Source: Blastocatellia bacterium (lineage in GTDB: Bacteria > Acidobacteriota > Blastocatellia > Pyrinomonadales > Pyrinomonadaceae). Taken from it: DNA of 64,000 nt. The translations under genes and the position numbers were made by a program. Positions 43,107 to 51,483 of this stretch are shown here, in pieces. Positions within the stretch are counted from its first letter, which is position 1. The number at the start of each line of letters is the position of its first letter. The notes beneath the pieces are model-generated. The model made no database searches. It was not told where the DNA came from and worked only from the letters and a program-made list of their open reading frames with translations. The DNA lies in NCBI GenBank assembly GCA_003168335.1, contig PMSM01000010.1, forward strand, positions 595,588-659,587, in the 5' to 3' direction.

Positions 43107-43331
43107 TTTGCTTGACGATGGCAATTGCAAGTTGTAGATTGCCAGTCAAGCAAAGCGCCTTTGGTGGGGTGAGGACACTGAAGGCACGGCCGTCAACGGC
43201 CAACAAAGCGAACACTGATTCTTGCTGAGCGCCGCCTGGCGCCGCGAGAATTCAGAAAGACCCACGCGTGGGGTGAGGACTCGCGTGGGTCGTTCGCTCT
43301 TAGCCTCCAGGGTTCGAGGAACCGGGGAGCG
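43107..43331 (+). ncRNA. Tandem structured hairpins H4-H8 (candidate RNA)
   Basis: Five hairpins follow closely. H4 43107-43154: TTTGCTTGAC/GTCAAGCAAA with inner GGCAAT/ATTGCC. H5 43157-43185: GCCTTTGG/CTGAAGGC around loop TGGGGTGAGGACA, with two G-T wobbles that pair only in the plus-strand RNA. H5b 43188-43201: GGCCG-TCAA-CGGCC. H6 43215-43255: CTGATTCTTGC/GCGAGAATTCAG, one bulge and a T-G pair, inner GCGCC/GGCGC. H7 43259-43291: perfect GACCCACGCG/CGCGTGGGTC around loop TGGGGTGAGGACT. H8 43295-43331: CGCTC/GAGCG with GGTTC/GAACC. The plus strand is favoured by the wobbles. The relaxase gene ends 19 bp beyond, facing it. Confidence 0.6.
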
Positions 43332-43349
43332 TCTTGGTCCAAGCGACTA

Positions 43350-45737
43350 TTAGCGGCTACGCGACGCCGAAACTTCTCGCTCCTGTGCATGACTCTCTCC
43401 CCGCGCTAGCTCCAAATATCTTTCTCTCTCCGTCGCGTCATTCTGCCGCTCCGCGTAGATCTCCAGATTGATCTTTTCCTTGTCTGTGAACTTGGGCTCG
43501 CTGACCTTCGCCTCCGTAGCCAGCTCGCGCGCGGCATCGTGATAGTCCGAAGCTTTTTCAAAGTCTTTGACAAGCCGACCGTGATGCTCGCGCGCCGCGA
43601 GCTTTACCGTATGGCGATAATCTCGGTGGTCACTTGATTCAATGGCGCGGGCCAAGTATTCGGTTAGGGTTCGCGCTTCAACTTGGCGCAGCGTGCCCGT
43701 TTGGTGGTGACCTAAGTTCAGCGACGCTACATTCTTGCTGTCGAGAAAGTGCTGTAAGCGTTCCTTTGTTTGCTCGACCGCCAAGGCGGACGTGATCTCT
43801 CTGGCGACGGCTCTACCTTCCCAGCTAGTCTCAGGATCGCTTTTCGCTGCGGCTTTCTGCCAATCGTGCACCTCGTGCAATAGTTTGGGATCGCGCAGCG
43901 TTTCAGCGCTCGCCTCAAGCAAGTTGATTTGGTAGCGCTCGTACGTTGGTTCGGGCATGGTTTGGCCGTCACGAGCGCGCGAGCGCTGCTCAGATTCGTG
44001 GGCATTCTCAAGAACGCCAACCATCTCGCGGGCGAGATCACGGTCTGAAACCATCGGCTCGCGGCGTTTCTCAATCTGCCGAACGATCTCGCTTCGCACT
44101 TCTTTCAGATGCTCGACCTCGGCTGCAGCTTGTTCCCGCCCTGCTGGGGAATAGTTGAGCCGCGCCAATGACCGCAGATCCAGTCGGGCGGCACGTTCTG
44201 GGACTAGTTTGGCATCGTCTCGCCGTCGAGTGATCTGCTTGTCGAGCATTGCAAGCGACCAGCGATCCCCGCCAACTTCATATGTCGTCAGGTGAGCCGA
44301 AGCTTCAAAGTTCTCCAACCGCGCGTCTCTAGCCATTAAGTCAGCGCGAGCCACATTAAGCTGAGCCCCAAGCGTGGCGGCTTCGCTATCATTGCGAGGC
44401 GGCGCATTGTGCTCACGCGCGAGGCCCGCCCGCAATTTTTCCAGTTCCGATACTCTGTCTGGAAGATTCAACCTGACTGCTTGCTCCTGAAGTTCTGACA
44501 GCGTTTGGCGGTGCAGAATCGGAGTCAATTCCTTTTCGGCAGGGATTTCGTAGAGTCTTGTTATGCTCTGCTCAACTTTTGCTAAGTTCCCGCGGAGAGA
44601 GCCGATATCCTTTCCAAGCGCGGCAATTTTATTCTCTCGCGCTTCGTCGAGTTGTTCCAGCGTACCTATGTGGTTGGCGAGATCAGCTTCGATCATTTCA
44701 TTACGGACCGAATGATCGCCCTGGCTTATGCGCGCCGCTCGGGCAGCGGCGCGGCGTCTAACATCAAGTTCTGATATCTTCCGTTCCTCGTCAATCGATT
44801 GATCGATCACCTCGAACCTATAGGTCTCGCCGTGTCGGACGGCGCGGTCGTGCCACACCTCAGCAAAGGCCAGACGGAATTCAAACTCTAGCCGCTTGCC
44901 AAGAGCGGTGCGGAAGTCTGTGAAACGATCCTCCGTCATTTGCTGTTGTGGATTCCAACTAGCTGCGATCTGGGCAAGATCCATTGATGTTGTGCGGGAG
45001 TTATTCTTGTTTGCTCGTGAGTATTGCCGAGTCGCACCTAAATCGGCTCCCCTTTCTAAAGGAATAGCCTTCGTATTACGGTCTGACTCTTCCCTTTCCT
45101 TCTGATACTTGCGCGCAAGCCGTTCCCATATTTGCGCAGGCGTGAGTTCCGGTTGCTCTTTGGACTTGATGTAGAGTGCCTGTTGCTTTTCCACAGCCGC
45201 GAGAAACTTGTCTCCGATCCGTCCGTTGACGACGACCTCTTTCCCGTTTTCAGTCTCACGATGAGGAAGAAGGGGTTTCGGTATTCGGGCAATCCTCCTT
45301 GGCCTTCCGGTCTCCCGTTCAACGAACTCTTTACTCATCACAATGTGCGCGTGCGGATTTTGCGAATTGCGATGGATGCCAGCAACCCACGTAAGCTCTT
45401 CGGCATTAAGTTCCGCAGCCACTCCCTTCATTGCCTCACGCACCGCTTCACGAAATCGCTCCTGCCTTTCTTTTTCATGGCCACCCAGCTTGTCGAATTC
45501 TTCCGCTTCGATCATCACTGAGAAATGGATGAGGTCGTCCTTTTCAGGACGCCCATGGTCAGGGTCAAGGATGCGGTCGGCGCGATGGTAAGAAAGATTG
45601 TCCTGGTCGTCGCTGAACAAGCGTCGGGAGCCGGGACCCTCCCGTGCTAGGTCTTTGTCCCGCTCCGCGATATAGCGAGTGATGCGGCTGCCGCCGGCAC
45701 CGCCGCCGGTGGAGAGAATGTGAAAGAAGACTCCCAT
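43350..45737 (-). CDS. Relaxase of the MobA/MobL type
   Basis: 795 residues. The relaxase domain fills about the first 260: the three-histidine site is IHRNSQNPHAHIVMSK (H122, H129, H131), which holds the metal at oriT. Tyr22 in ITRYIAERDKDL is a candidate for the nucleophile. The remaining 500 residues are charged and mostly helical, likely coiled coil (e.g. DEARENKIAALGKDIGSLRG, ELTPILHRQTLSELQEQAVR), with no primase or helicase motifs. The enzyme nicks the ICE at oriT and leads the single strand into the VirD4-VirB channel. It is the last gene of the leftward transfer operon. MOBQ-type is a plausible class. Confidence 0.87.
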   Translation of the reverse strand: MGVFFHILSTGGGAGGSRITRYIAERDKDLAREGPGSRRLFSDDQDNLSYHRADRILDPDHGRPEKDDLIHFSVMIEAEEFDKLGGHEKERQERFREAVREAMKGVAAELNAEELTWVAGIHRNSQNPHAHIVMSKEFVERETGRPRRIARIPKPLLPHRETENGKEVVVNGRIGDKFLAAVEKQQALYIKSKEQPELTPAQIWERLARKYQKEREESDRNTKAIPLERGADLGATRQYSRANKNNSRTTSMDLAQIAASWNPQQQMTEDRFTDFRTALGKRLEFEFRLAFAEVWHDRAVRHGETYRFEVIDQSIDEERKISELDVRRRAAARAARISQGDHSVRNEMIEADLANHIGTLEQLDEARENKIAALGKDIGSLRGNLAKVEQSITRLYEIPAEKELTPILHRQTLSELQEQAVRLNLPDRVSELEKLRAGLAREHNAPPRNDSEAATLGAQLNVARADLMARDARLENFEASAHLTTYEVGGDRWSLAMLDKQITRRRDDAKLVPERAARLDLRSLARLNYSPAGREQAAAEVEHLKEVRSEIVRQIEKRREPMVSDRDLAREMVGVLENAHESEQRSRARDGQTMPEPTYERYQINLLEASAETLRDPKLLHEVHDWQKAAAKSDPETSWEGRAVAREITSALAVEQTKERLQHFLDSKNVASLNLGHHQTGTLRQVEARTLTEYLARAIESSDHRDYRHTVKLAAREHHGRLVKDFEKASDYHDAARELATEAKVSEPKFTDKEKINLEIYAERQNDATERERYLELARGESHAQEREVSASRSR

Positions 45738-45763
45738 CTTTTGTTCGCTACTCGCTAAGGGAG

Positions 45764-46306
45764 CTATCGCTTCTTTTGAGGGAGAGGGTCTTGTTTGATC
45801 ATGCCGAGGAGAGCGAGTTGAGAGTAGGTGGGAGTGCCAGAGATCGCCGCTGCCTCTTTTAACTCAAATGCGGGACCCTTCCATTTTTCTCGGTCATCCG
45901 GCGTCAGGATAAGAAAGTAAGAGTTCGCCTCTTCGGTCTGTGGGCCAACTGGAATGACCCACAGCGTACAGCGTGTAGGGTTGATGAAGGTGTAGAGATA
46001 ATAGTAGTTGCGCAATACTACCGCTCGACCGCCAAAACCGTAGGAAGGAGGATTCGAGTGTTTCCAGACCGTCGCCTCAACTTCATTGAAGCTCGGCGGA
46101 AAAGTGACTTTTATCTTCTGGTATTGCCGCAGACCTTTGATGATCTTCAGGATGGGATCAATCTGCGGAATCTGAGCTTTGGCGCTCCATTCGGCAGCGT
46201 ATGACGAATATGCCTGCGCGCCAAGGTAGATCAAGACGGCGAGGACCAAGAGGACGTAAGAGAAACCGAACCGATGCTTACCGGCTTTTCCTTCTACTCC
46301 GCGCAT
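45764..46306 (-). CDS. Single-pass membrane protein of the transfer operon
   Basis: 180 residues with one transmembrane helix near residues 14-31 (FSYVLLVLAVLIYLGAQAY) and a short basic cytoplasmic N-terminus. The soluble part has VTFPPSFNEVEATVWKHSNP and LWVIPVGPQTEEANSYFLIL, a mixed alpha-beta domain I do not recognise. It lies between virD4 (5-bp gap) and the relaxase, so an accessory role in DNA processing or substrate docking is likely. It could be a small specific chaperone-like factor for the relaxase; nothing in the sequence shows that. Confidence 0.65.
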   Translation of the reverse strand: MRGVEGKAGKHRFGFSYVLLVLAVLIYLGAQAYSSYAAEWSAKAQIPQIDPILKIIKGLRQYQKIKVTFPPSFNEVEATVWKHSNPPSYGFGGRAVVLRNYYYLYTFINPTRCTLWVIPVGPQTEEANSYFLILTPDDREKWKGPAFELKEAAAISGTPTYSQLALLGMIKQDPLPQKKR

Positions 46307-46311
46307 AAGTT

Positions 46312-48231
46312 TTACTCCTCAACGGGCTTTTCGAAGTCGCAGTCTGTACCCGTTGTTCTCCTCCGAGACTTTGATTTCGTTTGTCTCTTATCTTCGTTGG
46401 GTGGGTCTTGCCCAGTGTCGGTACTTGGTGCAGGCTCTGCTAGTGAACCCGTCGCTTCGGTTTGGGATTGAAGCTTCTCGGGATCCTTAATCCTCTGCAT
46501 TGCTTCGACAGCTTCAGCTAACGGCGGCTGGGACAAGAGCGCTCGCTCAGGTGGAACAGCGACATCGCCGGTGTCGGCGCGAGCCAGGAAACGAAAGAGG
46601 ATGGGATCGGCTGTGTCAATGATGGCGATGCCTTGCCGGTATTTGACCAATCTACGGAGTTCTGGGGCTTGCTTGAAGTCACGTCGGCTTTCAGAAACGC
46701 GCTCAGCATCATTCTGTGTTCCGGGAGCGTCGACCTCGGTGCGCGAAAGCACCGTTGTAGAGCCGAGCATGGATGAAGCGTAAGCTCCTGTCTCTGGATC
46801 GATCCCAGGAAGAAAAATCTGATTCTTCATTCCCGCGAGCACTGCTTTGCCGCCGTTTTCTTGGAACTTCCTCTTGATCTGGGGAACATCCTGGAAGCCA
46901 AGCAGGTAAGGCGTGTTTCGAAACCTTCCAATCTTCAACTTGTCTTGCAACTTTGGCGGCGCGATGTTGCCGGCTTCATCGAGCGCCATCAACACGGGAG
47001 TAGCACTTTTCGTTGTTGAGGCCTGCATTTCGATCGCTGCCAGTCCGAAAAGCAATTCCAAGAGGATGTGATATTCGCTCGCCTGAGTTTCGTTCATGAC
47101 GATGTAAATGGCCGTTCCAGGCTTACGCAAATCAGCCAGGTTAATCTCGCGTACGCCCCGAGCCAGCTCCTCGTCAGTTGCGGTTTTCAATATCCTCATC
47201 GCATTAGGCGAGCGCAACGGCGCGAGTTTATTGTTCAGCCCCGTGATCACACCGCCCTGAGTTTTCTCGGCATCAACTTTTGTGAAGTTACCCCATTCGA
47301 TCTGGGCTTCTTGATCGTCGGACTTGTACATGTCCTCGCCAAGTTTCTTCAAATCGTTCCGGGAGAGATATTCCTTGATCATTGGAAACGTCGGATTAAG
47401 GGCTATCGTCGGAAGATGTAGGCACAAGGCTTTCATCAACGCAGTTTCCCCAGAGATCCAGTAATGGGTACTGTCATTGACCTTCATGTTTTCCGGCTCA
47501 TAGCCGACGATGATGGAGGCTATGGAATGCGCGAGCTCGCCATTCTTCAAACAACGCGGAAGCGGATTCCACAAATCCGAGAGATCTGGATTCTCCAAGT
47601 CAATGCGGTAAACCTGATCGTAGTATCGCGCTGTGTGGGCGTAGAGTTCGCCTTTGATATCCATGACGAGCACTGAGCCGGATTGCGCCCAATCGCGCAG
47701 GATATTCATATAAAACGTCGCTGATTTTCCCGAATTTGAGGGTCCGAAGAGTCCCGTATGGACCAAGAGTTGTTCTAGCCTCAGAATCAAATCGTATTGC
47801 CGTGGACTAAGTGCCGAACTGAGTCTGCCAATCCTTACCGCACCGTGAGGCAAAGGCTCACGAGAAGGGTGTGCCAGCCCTCTTGCTTTGAGATCAGCGA
47901 TGCTGGCCCAGCGGGCGGAGCCGTGGGTTAGTCTTTGGTTGATGCTGTAGTAGGGATAGGCAAGCGAGACGGATTCAAAGACTCCGACGAGGGCGACCAC
48001 TGCTGCGCCCATCAGCACGAACGTCATCCATTTGAAATCAAGATTGAGAACTTGGCCGGAGCGAAACAGCAGATAACTCGCAATTGAACTGCTGAGTAGA
48101 AGACTCCCACCGCGCGATAGATCCTGAAGGAAGCGAGTGGCGGCATGGAAAGAATCCAAGTCCGGCTCATCAGCGGGACGGGGAATGAAGTAATCAGCAT
48201 CTATACGCTCGACTCTGGCGCGAAAGCTCAT
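46312..48231 (-). CDS. virD4: Type IV coupling protein VirD4/TraG
   Basis: About 639 residues from the ATG at 48231, which has GAGGAGG six bases upstream; the upstream frame to 48270 overlaps the previous gene. Two membrane segments lie near residues 38-90 (LLLSSSIASYLLF, WMTFVLMGAAVVALVGVF). The ATPase domain has Walker A GPSNSGKS, preceded by VHTGLF, MDIKGELYAHTA, LWNPLP and Walker B LMALDEAGNI. A C-terminal tail is rich in K, S and T. It is a hexameric pump linking the relaxase complex to the channel in the inner membrane. Confidence 0.93.
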   Translation of the reverse strand: MSFRARVERIDADYFIPRPADEPDLDSFHAATRFLQDLSRGGSLLLSSSIASYLLFRSGQVLNLDFKWMTFVLMGAAVVALVGVFESVSLAYPYYSINQRLTHGSARWASIADLKARGLAHPSREPLPHGAVRIGRLSSALSPRQYDLILRLEQLLVHTGLFGPSNSGKSATFYMNILRDWAQSGSVLVMDIKGELYAHTARYYDQVYRIDLENPDLSDLWNPLPRCLKNGELAHSIASIIVGYEPENMKVNDSTHYWISGETALMKALCLHLPTIALNPTFPMIKEYLSRNDLKKLGEDMYKSDDQEAQIEWGNFTKVDAEKTQGGVITGLNNKLAPLRSPNAMRILKTATDEELARGVREINLADLRKPGTAIYIVMNETQASEYHILLELLFGLAAIEMQASTTKSATPVLMALDEAGNIAPPKLQDKLKIGRFRNTPYLLGFQDVPQIKRKFQENGGKAVLAGMKNQIFLPGIDPETGAYASSMLGSTTVLSRTEVDAPGTQNDAERVSESRRDFKQAPELRRLVKYRQGIAIIDTADPILFRFLARADTGDVAVPPERALLSQPPLAEAVEAMQRIKDPEKLQSQTEATGSLAEPAPSTDTGQDPPNEDKRQTKSKSRRRTTGTDCDFEKPVEE

Positions 48232-48242
48232 GGCGACCTCCT

Positions 48243-48941
48243 CTACTGACGGACGTTTGTCCGAGCCCACTGTTCAAGCTGGGCTCGTTGGTCATCGGGA
48301 ATTTGACTCTGCTTGAAAAGACGTGGCTGCCAACCGGAAGCAATGATCTCTGGAATGGGCGCGAAAGGACTTGGGTACACGATCCCGTCGAGCTGCAGCG
48401 ACTCGAAATAACGTGGTCCAATGCCGGTATTTTCCTGATCGGGAATGCGAATCAGAATTGCCGGACCATCCGTGCGATCGTTGGGAACAGAAATCACTTC
48501 TACGCTGAAATCCTTCGGCGAGTAGCGCAAGTGGATCGTCCCGCGCGGCATCTGCAGCACTCCTGGCTGCTTGGTTAGCCATTCAGCGGGAATCAATTGT
48601 CGTTGCACAATGCCGGTGAGGATCTCGCCCGCATCACGCGGAGTACGACCGCTCATCACTCCTTCGACCACATTGGTGGTGGCGGCTATCGCGACGGCAG
48701 TGACATCTTGTAACCGTTCGGCAGTGCGGGGCACCTCGCTGTTGGGCCAACGATAGGTGGAAGCATTGGTGGCGTCCACGGATCGGACCCCGCCATCACC
48801 GATCGATACATTGGCTTCTACTGTCGCCATCCTACTGGTTCGTTGCCGTTGCAGAAGCAGGGGCAGGATGACGAGTACAAGAAACGCAATGAAGACCACA
48901 CTGATCAACGGCCAGATTTTCCCGAGTTCACGACTCCTCAT
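48243..48941 (-). CDS. Membrane-anchored transfer protein of unknown function
   Basis: 232 residues with one N-terminal transmembrane helix (WPLISVVFIAFLVLVILPLLLQ, residues about 9-30). The rest is soluble and periplasmic by the positive-inside rule, including AERLQDVTAVAIAATTNVVEG and LRYSPKDFSVEVISVP. It overlaps the MoxR-like ATPase stop by the ATGA motif and ends 11 bp before virD4. No family recognised. Because it stands between the ATPase and the coupling protein, a structural role in that complex is possible. Confidence 0.65.
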   Translation of the reverse strand: MRSRELGKIWPLISVVFIAFLVLVILPLLLQRQRTSRMATVEANVSIGDGGVRSVDATNASTYRWPNSEVPRTAERLQDVTAVAIAATTNVVEGVMSGRTPRDAGEILTGIVQRQLIPAEWLTKQPGVLQMPRGTIHLRYSPKDFSVEVISVPNDRTDGPAILIRIPDQENTGIGPRYFESLQLDGIVYPSPFAPIPEIIASGWQPRLFKQSQIPDDQRAQLEQWARTNVRQ

Positions 48942-49981
48942 GCTGCCTCCCGTAGTCGGATTACCTTTTCAGAAAAAACCTGCTCCACCATCTGTTCAAT
49001 AATCGCGTCAGGTGTCTGGGCCGCTCTTTCCAATCGGGCTAGGCCGAGTTCAAGGTTGGCGAGATCGTCTGGGCCGCGCGCGATAAAGCCGAGATGGTCG
49101 TCGATCACTTCGGCAGTGAGCAGGTCGATGCCGTCACCCAGGAAAGCTTTGAGCAGAGCGATCGATTCACGGAGCCCCGGCTTGTCTCTCACGGTCGGCA
49201 TCATCACGCGGATGTATCTGACGACCTTCACGATTTGAGTTAGTAGACCCGGCGCCGCGAGGGGCACGCGTGAATGAAGAATCCGTGCTTCTTCATGATC
49301 GGTCGGCAATCTGACCTTCGTGTAGATACAGCGCGAACGCAGCGGAGCATGGACGATGTGCTGATTATTCGAGGTCAGAATGACGATCGGCTTCTCGTCG
49401 CTCTTACCGACGCCGATGTGTCCGTTGTTTTCGGTAAGGCGAGGCACGGAGGCATGACCGTCTGTGAATAACTGATAAAAGAAGGCCTGGCATACTTGTG
49501 GCAGCTTCTCGAATTCGTCGAGCTTAACGATGGGCACAATGCCCGTCGCGGCGAGATAGTCGTAAGCCTTTAGAATCTCACCCAAGTTGAGAAACTCCCT
49601 TCGCCACTGCTGTTGTCGTGCGTCTCTAAGAGTTAACTCCTGAGCGGTGACCGCCTGAACCACAAAGTTGTTTTGCCCTTGCCCATCCCACTCGAACAAG
49701 ATGTCTTTCAACGTGAGATCGTCCATTCCTTGCAGCTCGAAACAGGGTCGATTGCAAGAGTGGGCGAGCGCGTCGACCATTTCGGTCTTGCCCCCACCGC
49801 GCTCGCCTTCGGCCAACAGAGGCATCCCTGACTTCAAGGACTGACAGAGATCCTTTAGCGGCCGTAACTGGAAGATGTAGCCGGATTCGCTTGCTACCAA
49901 TTCAGCGAGCGCCTCGCGGCCATGGTCGCGCACCAAGCGGCGCGGATCGATTACTTCACGATGCGGGTCGGACGGTATCAT
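48938..49981 (-). CDS. MoxR-like AAA+ ATPase in the transfer operon
   Basis: 347 residues. AAA+ motifs of the MoxR branch: Walker A GERGGGKT (about 58-65), Walker B VPIVKLDEFEKLP, sensor 1 PIVILTSNNQ and Arg finger PLRSRCIYTKV. A helical C-terminal part follows. The start overlaps virB10 by four bases and the stop overlaps the 232-residue gene. VirB11, the usual third ATPase, is nowhere in the window, so this enzyme may fill that position. MoxR proteins usually remodel or assemble other complexes, not power secretion directly. Confidence 0.85.
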   Translation of the reverse strand: MIPSDPHREVIDPRRLVRDHGREALAELVASESGYIFQLRPLKDLCQSLKSGMPLLAEGERGGGKTEMVDALAHSCNRPCFELQGMDDLTLKDILFEWDGQGQNNFVVQAVTAQELTLRDARQQQWRREFLNLGEILKAYDYLAATGIVPIVKLDEFEKLPQVCQAFFYQLFTDGHASVPRLTENNGHIGVGKSDEKPIVILTSNNQHIVHAPLRSRCIYTKVRLPTDHEEARILHSRVPLAAPGLLTQIVKVVRYIRVMMPTVRDKPGLRESIALLKAFLGDGIDLLTAEVIDDHLGFIARGPDDLANLELGLARLERAAQTPDAIIEQMVEQVFSEKVIRLREAA

Positions 49982-51471
49982 CGCTTTTCATTCTCCGGCG
50001 CGAGAGTTTTGAGTATCAGTCGCTTTTGATCTTCAGTCATCAAAGGCGTAGCGGCACGAATCTCTTCCGGAGTGCCAAAGAGAATCAACTCCATGACTTC
50101 CCTATCTGTTAAGGAGCCAGTAAGAGAGGCGGCTTGGGCCAACTCGTTGTCGCCGGGGGCGTCGATGGCTTGTAGGCTTTTCGGCAGATCCGCGACCATC
50201 ACATACGCAGCTCGCCCGGCCTCAACCTTCACGAAGGTGCTCCTGCCGTCGTTACCGGAGATCGTGCCGCGCGCTTCGTCCGCGAGAGGGTTAAGAACTC
50301 GATTGCCGGCGCCATCAACGACGACTGTCCCGTGGCCGAGCGCTCCAGCCATCATCGCCGCGACCTGCACTCCGCTCGACGCAACTTTCCGTAGCGTCTG
50401 CTTTAAGCGATTGCGATCTACGCCAATACGTTTTCCAGGGATACCTGCAGCTCCGTCAGAACCCAATACATCGCCGGTCATCTTCACGAGCTTGTTTTCT
50501 CGAGGATCGATGTAGCCGATCACATTCACGAAGGCTCGGTCATACTCGCTGCCGGTGGTACGACCGACGAGAACGGTTCCTTTTGGCAAAGACCAACCAG
50601 AGCCCTCGCAATCTCTCGTCAGCTCCAATCTCGCATAGGAATTGTTGCGCAGCGTGAATACGACGCCCTGTGTGCGAACCGGGAGCATCGTGCCGAATGG
50701 CGGCAGGACGGCTGGCGAAGTTTTCGCTTTCTCACTTGATGCTGTCCTTCGTTCGAGAGAAGACTGCGTTTGTGTGACTCTGGCCAGCTGCTGCGTGAGC
50801 GTCGCCTTCGGAGGCATATCATCGACGAAGATGCTCAGCGTTCCGTTAGCGCGTGTTTGCGTCGGTACTGTCGAGGAGGACTCGGCGGTCTTTTCCTGTT
50901 GCTGAGTTCCGCCGCCGCTCTGTTGTTGCTTTGGGTTGCCGTTGGAGCCGGCATCGTTGAAAGTTTCATTTACGGGCGACAGGTTCCCGGTGAAGGTGAG
51001 GTCACGGCTAACCTTCGGCGGTGGCGAAGGGGATGGAAGGGGCGAGGCGCCGGGCGACGGCGTCGGACTCGCGCTGTTCGCCGTATCGTCACCGGCCGCC
51101 TCGCGAGCGATGTTAATCGCGTCGGCAGTCAAACCGTTTTCTGAAGTGTTTGAGTCAGGTTTAAGCTTCGCGTTCTGAGCGTCACGACGAGGATCAGCCT
51201 GGACGCTGACGTTCACGCGATTGATCCTCAGCACCAGATACAGAGCGACGGCTCCACCACCAATCAAAAGTAAGACGAAGCACCAACCGATCAACTTGCG
51301 CTTCCAACCCTTTTTCTTGGGGCTGTCGATCGGCTTTGCCGGCGCGAAGATTGGCTCACGAGGATCGTAGAAACTGCCATCGGATTGGTCTCCCGGCGGT
51401 TCGGTTTGAATGGCAGCCAAATCCGCGGATGCGAGTGGCCGTCGAAGGCCGTTCCCATTTCTTTGACTCAT
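49978..51471 (-). CDS. virB10: VirB10-like channel protein
   Basis: 497 residues. A cytoplasmic N-terminus of about 55 residues precedes a transmembrane helix (LIGWCFVLLLIGGGAVALYL). A long linker rich in S, P, G and Q follows (SPTPSPGASPLPSPSPPPK, GNPKQQQSGGGTQQQ). The C-terminal TrbI/VirB10 domain begins at about 270 with PPFGTMLPVRTQGVVFTL and contains PKGTVLVGRTTGSEYDRAFV, a mark of the family. It spans the periplasm and joins inner and outer membrane parts. Gap to virB9 is 12 bp. Confidence 0.87.
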   Translation of the reverse strand: MSQRNGNGLRRPLASADLAAIQTEPPGDQSDGSFYDPREPIFAPAKPIDSPKKKGWKRKLIGWCFVLLLIGGGAVALYLVLRINRVNVSVQADPRRDAQNAKLKPDSNTSENGLTADAINIAREAAGDDTANSASPTPSPGASPLPSPSPPPKVSRDLTFTGNLSPVNETFNDAGSNGNPKQQQSGGGTQQQEKTAESSSTVPTQTRANGTLSIFVDDMPPKATLTQQLARVTQTQSSLERRTASSEKAKTSPAVLPPFGTMLPVRTQGVVFTLRNNSYARLELTRDCEGSGWSLPKGTVLVGRTTGSEYDRAFVNVIGYIDPRENKLVKMTGDVLGSDGAAGIPGKRIGVDRNRLKQTLRKVASSGVQVAAMMAGALGHGTVVVDGAGNRVLNPLADEARGTISGNDGRSTFVKVEAGRAAYVMVADLPKSLQAIDAPGDNELAQAASLTGSLTDREVMELILFGTPEEIRAATPLMTEDQKRLILKTLAPENEKR

Positions 51472-51483
51472 AATCAGACTCCT

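Noticed and set aside
42873-43331. oriT of the ICE
   Set aside because: Inverted repeats near a relaxase fit an oriT, but the loop recurs 4 kb away before SRAP and the wobble pairs favour RNA. Not excluded, only less favoured.
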